Assembly: GCF_004799285.1 (NCBI RefSeq)
Contig: NZ_SSND01000002.1
Location: 62,001-126,000 of the forward strand
Direction: 5' to 3'
From: Aliigemmobacter aestuarii
GTDB lineage: Bacteria; Pseudomonadota; Alphaproteobacteria; Rhodobacterales; Rhodobacteraceae
Length of the DNA stretch: 64,000 nucleotides
The stretch's first letter is position 1. Each line of letters begins with the position of its first letter. This document shows positions 60,543 to 64,000 of the stretch, piece by piece. Under the pieces are notes generated by a model. The model did no database searches, was not told the DNA's origin, and worked only from the letters and a program-made list of their open reading frames with translations. A program made the position numbers and the translations under genes.

Positions 60543-61067
60543 TCACGGGATTTGTGCAACTGGGCCAACCTCCCCGCCCGGCGGGGACGCCGCCTGCGCC
60601 GCCCAGGCGAACTGGGCCTCGGTCTCGACCGCGCAGGGGCGCACGGCGCGCAGGCGGGTCAGGGCTGCGGTCGGGTCCTCGCCCGCCTCGACCATCAGGC
60701 GCAGCGCGGCCATGCCCGACCGTCCGCATCCCCCCATGCAATGGATCAGCACGCGCCCGCCCGCCCGCAGGGTCGCCAGCGCCTCGGCCGCAACAGCAGG
60801 AAAGCGGGCGGCGGTATCGCCGTCGGGCGTGCCGAAATCGGGGATCGGCAGGTGCCGCCACACGGTGCCCCGCCCCTCCATCTCGGTCCCGAGGGGCGCC
60901 GCCCCCTTCGCCGCCATCTCGTCGCCCGTGGTCATCGAGATCACCAGATCCGGCGACCACAGGATCAGCACGCGCAGGTCGGCCTCGAACGCCCCGCCGC
61001 GCCCGGGAAGGGGCGACAGGGCAAGCCGCCCGCCCGCACAGTCCAGTTCCGCAATCGTCAGTGCCAT
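60543..61067 (-). CDS. protein tyrosine / dual-specificity phosphatase-like protein
   Basis: 174 aa. The phosphate loop is H109-C110-MGGCG-R116-S (C-x5-R); the general acid is D77 in LPIPDFGTPD. It is small and without a signal peptide, so it should be cytoplasmic. The substrate may be a phosphotyrosine or another phosphate ester. ATG 61067 gives the standard start; no clear ribosome site. It is the only gene on the minus strand here, divergent from dnaX. Confidence 0.82.
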   Translation of the reverse strand: MALTIAELDCAGGRLALSPLPGRGGAFEADLRVLILWSPDLVISMTTGDEMAAKGAAPLGTEMEGRGTVWRHLPIPDFGTPDGDTAARFPAVAAEALATLRAGGRVLIHCMGGCGRSGMAALRLMVEAGEDPTAALTRLRAVRPCAVETEAQFAWAAQAASPPGGEVGPVAQIP

Positions 61068-61234
61068 CGGCGCCCCCGTTTGCCCCACCCTAGCCGAGGG
61101 CACGCCCGCACCGCCATACGGAAAGGACCGATCCGCGCCCTTGGCGCCATCTGGCCCTGCCCCATAGACCTCGCCCGCCCGGTCCCCTAGTCTGGCCGCC
61201 AGACGAATCCCGCAGCGAACCGCCTCGAGGCCCC

Positions 61235-63016
61235 ATGTCCGACACGCCCGAGCAAGGCTATCAGGTCCTTGCCCGCAAGTACCGCCCCCAGACCTTCGCC
61301 GACCTGATCGGGCAGGAGGCGATGGTGCGCACGCTGAAGAACGCCTTCGCGGCGAACCGGATCGCCCATGCCTTCGTGATGACGGGCGTCCGGGGGGTGG
61401 GCAAGACGACGACCGCGCGGATCATCGCCAAGGGGCTGAACTGCGTGGGCCCCGATGGCACCGGCGGGCCCACGACCGAACCCTGCGGGGTCTGTGAACC
61501 CTGCCGCGCCATCGCCGAGGGCCGCCATGTGGACGTGATGGAGATGGACGCTGCCAGCCGCACCGGCGTGGGCGACATCCGCGAGATCATCGAAAGCGTC
61601 CACTACCGGGCGGCCAGTGCGCGCTACAAGATCTATATCATCGACGAAGTGCACATGCTGTCGACCAGCGCCTTCAACGCGCTCTTGAAGACGCTTGAAG
61701 AACCGCCCGCGCATGTGAAGTTCATCTTTGCCACCACCGAAATCCGCAAGGTGCCCGTCACCGTCCTGTCGCGTTGCCAGCGGTTCGACCTGAAGCGGAT
61801 CGAGCCCGAGGTGATGATGGCGCATCTGGCCCGTGTGGCCGAGGCCGAGGGCGCGGCCCTTGCCCCTGACGCGCTGGCGCTGATCACGCGCGCGGCCGAG
61901 GGATCGGTGCGCGACGCGATGAGCCTGATGGATCAGGCAATCGCCCATGGCGCGGGCGAGACCACCGCCGACCAGGTGCGCGCGATGCTTGGCCTCGCGG
62001 ACCGGGGGCGCACGCTTGATCTGTTCAACATGGTGATGCGGGGCGATGCGGCGGCGGCGCTGGCGGAACTGGCGGCGCAGTACTCCGACGGGGCCGATCC
62101 GATGGCCGTCCTGCGCGATCTGGCCGAGATCACGCACTGGATTTCGGTCATCAAGATCACGCCCGAAGCCGCAGAAGACCCGACCATCCCGCCCGACGAA
62201 CGGACCCGCGGGCTGGACATGGGGGGGCGGCTGCCGATGCGGGCGCTGTCGCGCATGTGGCAGATGCTGCTGAAGGCGCTGGAAGAGGTCAGCCTTGCGC
62301 CGAACGCGATGATGGCCGCCGAAATGGCGATCATCCGGCTGACCCATGTGGCCGACCTGCCCGACCCCGAGACGCTGATCCGCAAGCTGCAATCGCAGCC
62401 CGCGCCGGTGCCGCCATCCGGCGGGGGTGGCGGCGGGGGTGGCGGCATGGTCCATGCCCCGCAAACCCGCCTGCAAGGTCCGACGATGGCCCCGGCGCGC
62501 GGCCCCATGCATGGCGCGACGATGCAGGGCGCGGCGATGCATGGCACGGCGGCGGCCGTCGCGCTGGCCGAGGGCGATCTGGCGCGCTTTGCCACCTTCG
62601 AAAGCGTGGTCGCCCTGATCCGTGACCGGCGCGACATGATGCTTCTGATGGAGGTGGAAACCTGCGTCCGCCTTGTGCGCTATTCCCCCGGCCGGATCGA
62701 ATTCGAACCCACGCCGGACGCGCCCGCCGACCTTGCCGCGCGGCTGTCGGCGCGGCTTCAGGGCTGGACCGGCGCGCGGTGGGGCGTGTCCATCGTGTCG
62801 TCCGGTGGCCAGTCCACCATCGCCGAAGACCGGAACCGCGACCGTCTGGCCGCCGAGGCCGAAGCGCTTGGAAATCCGCTGGTTCAGGCCGTCATGGCCG
62901 CCTTTCCCGGCGCGACGATTGCCGAGATACGCAGCCCCGAACAGATCGCGCAATCGGCAGCCGCCGAAGCCCTGCCCGAGGTCGAGGACGAATGGGACCC
63001 TTTCGAGGACGGCTGA
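61235..63016 (+). CDS. dnaX: DNA polymerase III subunit gamma/tau
   Basis: 593 aa clamp-loader ATPase. Walker A GVRGVGKT (51-58), zinc cysteines C70, C84, C87, C90, Walker B IIDEVHML, SRC motif VLSRCQRFDL. A run of nine Gly at about 397-405, coded by a G-rich tract, links the ATPase part to the tau-like C-terminus (replicative-polymerase and helicase contacts). No A6G slippage site is visible, so a separate gamma form is not evident. First gene of dnaX-(x)-ybaB-recR. Confidence 0.96.
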   Translation: MSDTPEQGYQVLARKYRPQTFADLIGQEAMVRTLKNAFAANRIAHAFVMTGVRGVGKTTTARIIAKGLNCVGPDGTGGPTTEPCGVCEPCRAIAEGRHVDVMEMDAASRTGVGDIREIIESVHYRAASARYKIYIIDEVHMLSTSAFNALLKTLEEPPAHVKFIFATTEIRKVPVTVLSRCQRFDLKRIEPEVMMAHLARVAEAEGAALAPDALALITRAAEGSVRDAMSLMDQAIAHGAGETTADQVRAMLGLADRGRTLDLFNMVMRGDAAAALAELAAQYSDGADPMAVLRDLAEITHWISVIKITPEAAEDPTIPPDERTRGLDMGGRLPMRALSRMWQMLLKALEEVSLAPNAMMAAEMAIIRLTHVADLPDPETLIRKLQSQPAPVPPSGGGGGGGGGMVHAPQTRLQGPTMAPARGPMHGATMQGAAMHGTAAAVALAEGDLARFATFESVVALIRDRRDMMLLMEVETCVRLVRYSPGRIEFEPTPDAPADLAARLSARLQGWTGARWGVSIVSSGGQSTIAEDRNRDRLAAEAEALGNPLVQAVMAAFPGATIAEIRSPEQIAQSAAAEALPEVEDEWDPFEDG

Positions 63017-63390
63017 TCGCCGCAGGTGCGGGCCTGGCCGCCCCGCGGGCCGCCTTGGCCGAGGTCTGCGACAAGATCCGCCCCGCATGGGATGCGGCGG
63101 CAGGGCCGATCGGCTGGTGGGGGGAATTCGCCCATGTCTTCGGCTCCATCCCGGTGATGGCGTTGCTGACGGTGTTTCTTGTGTCGATGTGGCGCGGCTG
63201 GCGATGGGTGCTGGCCCCCGTGTCCTTCGCGGCGATGGCGCTGGCGGTTCTGCTCTACATCGGCTCGGGCGCCGAAACCCGGGCGCAGGCCGTGGCCGAG
63301 GGCTGCGTCGGCAATGTCTATCCCGCCGCCGCGGCGCTGGCGCTGGTGTCGGTGCTGGCCTTCGTGCGGTTCTGGCAGAAGCTGGGCTGA
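62992..63390 (+). CDS. small membrane protein between dnaX and ybaB
   Basis: 132 aa overlapping the dnaX 3' end by 25 nt in another frame. N-terminal signal-like segment (LIAAGAGLAAPRAALA), then three hydrophobic helices (PVMALLTVFLVSMW; VLAPVSFAAMALAVLLYIG; AAALALVSVLAFVRFW) and one conserved-looking Cys pair (EVCDKI and EGCVGN). GAGG lies 4 nt before the ATG. I do not recognise the family. Confidence 0.7.
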   Translation: MGPFRGRLIAAGAGLAAPRAALAEVCDKIRPAWDAAAGPIGWWGEFAHVFGSIPVMALLTVFLVSMWRGWRWVLAPVSFAAMALAVLLYIGSGAETRAQAVAEGCVGNVYPAAAALALVSVLAFVRFWQKLG

Positions 63391-63472
63391 AGGCACAGAT
63401 CGGCGCCCGTCGCCCTTGTGAAGCCGGGCAGGTGCCCGTATCTCTGGACGGAACTGCAACGGAGTGAACGCG

Positions 63473-63817
63473 ATGCTGAAGGGCTTGGGTGGCTTGGGCG
63501 ACATGGCCAAGATGATGAAGGCCGCGCAGGAGATGCAGGCCAAGATGGCCGAGATGCAGGAGGCGCTGGCGCGGATCGAGGTGACGGGCGAGGCAGGCGC
63601 CGGGCTGGTCAAGGCGCGCGTCTCGGCCAAGGGCGATCTGCTGGGCCTTGATATCGACCCGTCGATCTTTGTCCCCTCCGAAAAGGAAGTGGTCGAGGAT
63701 CTGATCCTCGCTGCCATCAAGGACGCCCAGGGCCGCGCCGCAGACCGCAGCCAGCAGGAGATGGCCAAGCTGACCGAGGGCCTGCCCCTGCCGCCCGGCA
63801 TGAAGTTCCCGTTCTGA
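63473..63817 (+). CDS. ybaB: nucleoid-associated protein YbaB/EbfC family
   Basis: 114 aa. [29 protein letters not shown] is the typical Met-rich N-terminal helix, followed by the dimer core and the [10 protein letters not shown] end. It binds DNA as a dimer. ATG 63473 follows GGAG by 8 nt, better than the GTG at 63464. Its place between dnaX and recR is conserved in bacteria. Confidence 0.96.
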   Translation: MLKGLGGLGDMAKMMKAAQEMQAKMAEMQEALARIEVTGEAGAGLVKARVSAKGDLLGLDIDPSIFVPSEKEVVEDLILAAIKDAQGRAADRSQQEMAKLTEGLPLPPGMKFPF

Positions 63818-63821
63818 GATC

Positions 63822-64000
63822 ATGGCCGACGCCGCGCGCGATATCGAGGACCTGATCGAACTGATGTCCCGCCTGCCGGGGCTTGGGCCGCGCTCTGCCC
63901 GCCGCGCGGTTCTGTCGCTGCTGAAAAAGCGCGGCCCCCTGATGGCGCCCCTGGCGCAGGCAATGGCCCATGTGGCGCTGACCGCGCGCGATTGCGCGAC
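63822..64000 (+). CDS. recR: recombination protein RecR, 5' part
   Basis: The first 59 codons, cut by the right edge of the window. [30 protein letters not shown] is the RecR helix-hairpin-helix start. RecR acts with RecFO in loading RecA at gaps. It begins 4 nt after the ybaB stop, so translational coupling is likely. Confidence 0.95.
   Translation, partial: MADAARDIEDLIELMSRLPGLGPRSARRAVLSLLKKRGPLMAPLAQAMAHVALTARDCA

Noticed and set aside
62410-62455. Programmed frameshift in the G-rich tract of dnaX
   Set aside because: The tract codes for a Gly run in frame; there is no A6G-type slippery heptamer with a stem-loop.
1-64000. CRISPR array, insertion sequence, prophage, integron or replication origin
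   Set aside because: No regular spaced repeats, transposase, integrase, phage or initiator genes are seen; composition is even throughout.

Overview
ORGANISM. The DNA is a GC-rich, densely packed alphaproteobacterial chromosome segment. The fnrL-hemN-uspA-ccoNOQP-ccoGHIS block, dnaX-ybaB-recR, TRAP transporters, SelD fused to an NADH-dehydrogenase-like domain and the beta-hydroxyaspartate-cycle genes all point to the Rhodobacteraceae (Rhodobacter/Paracoccus group). No photosynthesis genes, phage, insertion sequence, CRISPR array or replication origin was seen. LAYOUT. 1-3550 is a beta-hydroxyaspartate cycle locus for glyoxylate/glycolate carbon: bhcC (cut by the window edge), bhcB and bhcA, with bhcR divergent. 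3538-6549 holds a DUF533/TerB protein, a small hemP operon and an MttB-family methyltransferase. 6607-14121 is a catabolic island: TRAP transporter, flavin reductase, aldo/keto reductase and SsuD-like monooxygenase, divergent from a GntR regulator and a Gfo/Idh/MocA protein. I read it as a possible TRAP-fed sulfoquinovose (sulfo-SMO type) or other sulfonate pathway. 14204-22724 holds a Met tRNA, a hydantoinase-A homologue, the SelD fusion and MnmH (2-selenouridine tRNA route), an FAD-linked dehydrogenase and an MFS carrier. 22711-26321 carries heme genes hemC, hemE and hemF. 26441-32568 is mixed housekeeping: lipoprotein, SDR, RsmC-like methyltransferase, ClpS, HAD, a PBP5-like/SPOR carboxypeptidase and a FAH-family hydrolase. 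32605-45699 is the microaerobic respiration block: ccoS, I, H, G; ccoP, Q, O, N; uspA; a second MttB homologue; fnrL; hemN. 45696-53481 holds a glycosyltransferase, a complete yejABEF peptide transporter and a membrane-anchored cytochrome c of the c-y type. 53604-61067 holds pheA, an SRPBCC protein, nudC, a cpdB-like nucleotidase, a HAD phosphatase, a creatinase-like M24 protein, the SRP RNA gene and a tyrosine phosphatase. 61235-64000 is dnaX, a small membrane protein, ybaB and the start of recR. HOW IT FITS TOGETHER. FnrL would sense falling oxygen and act at TTGAY-N4-RTCAA boxes in front of ccoN, uspA, ccoG and hemN. This links the high-affinity cbb3 oxidase, its copper and assembly factors, a stress protein and oxygen-independent heme synthesis. 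HemF does the same heme step in air, and the c-y-type cytochrome could feed the oxidase. One further perfect FNR box, followed by a -10 element and a strong terminator, predicts an undescribed small RNA between ccoP and ccoG. Functions are read from motifs and recognised family resemblance only; no database search was run.
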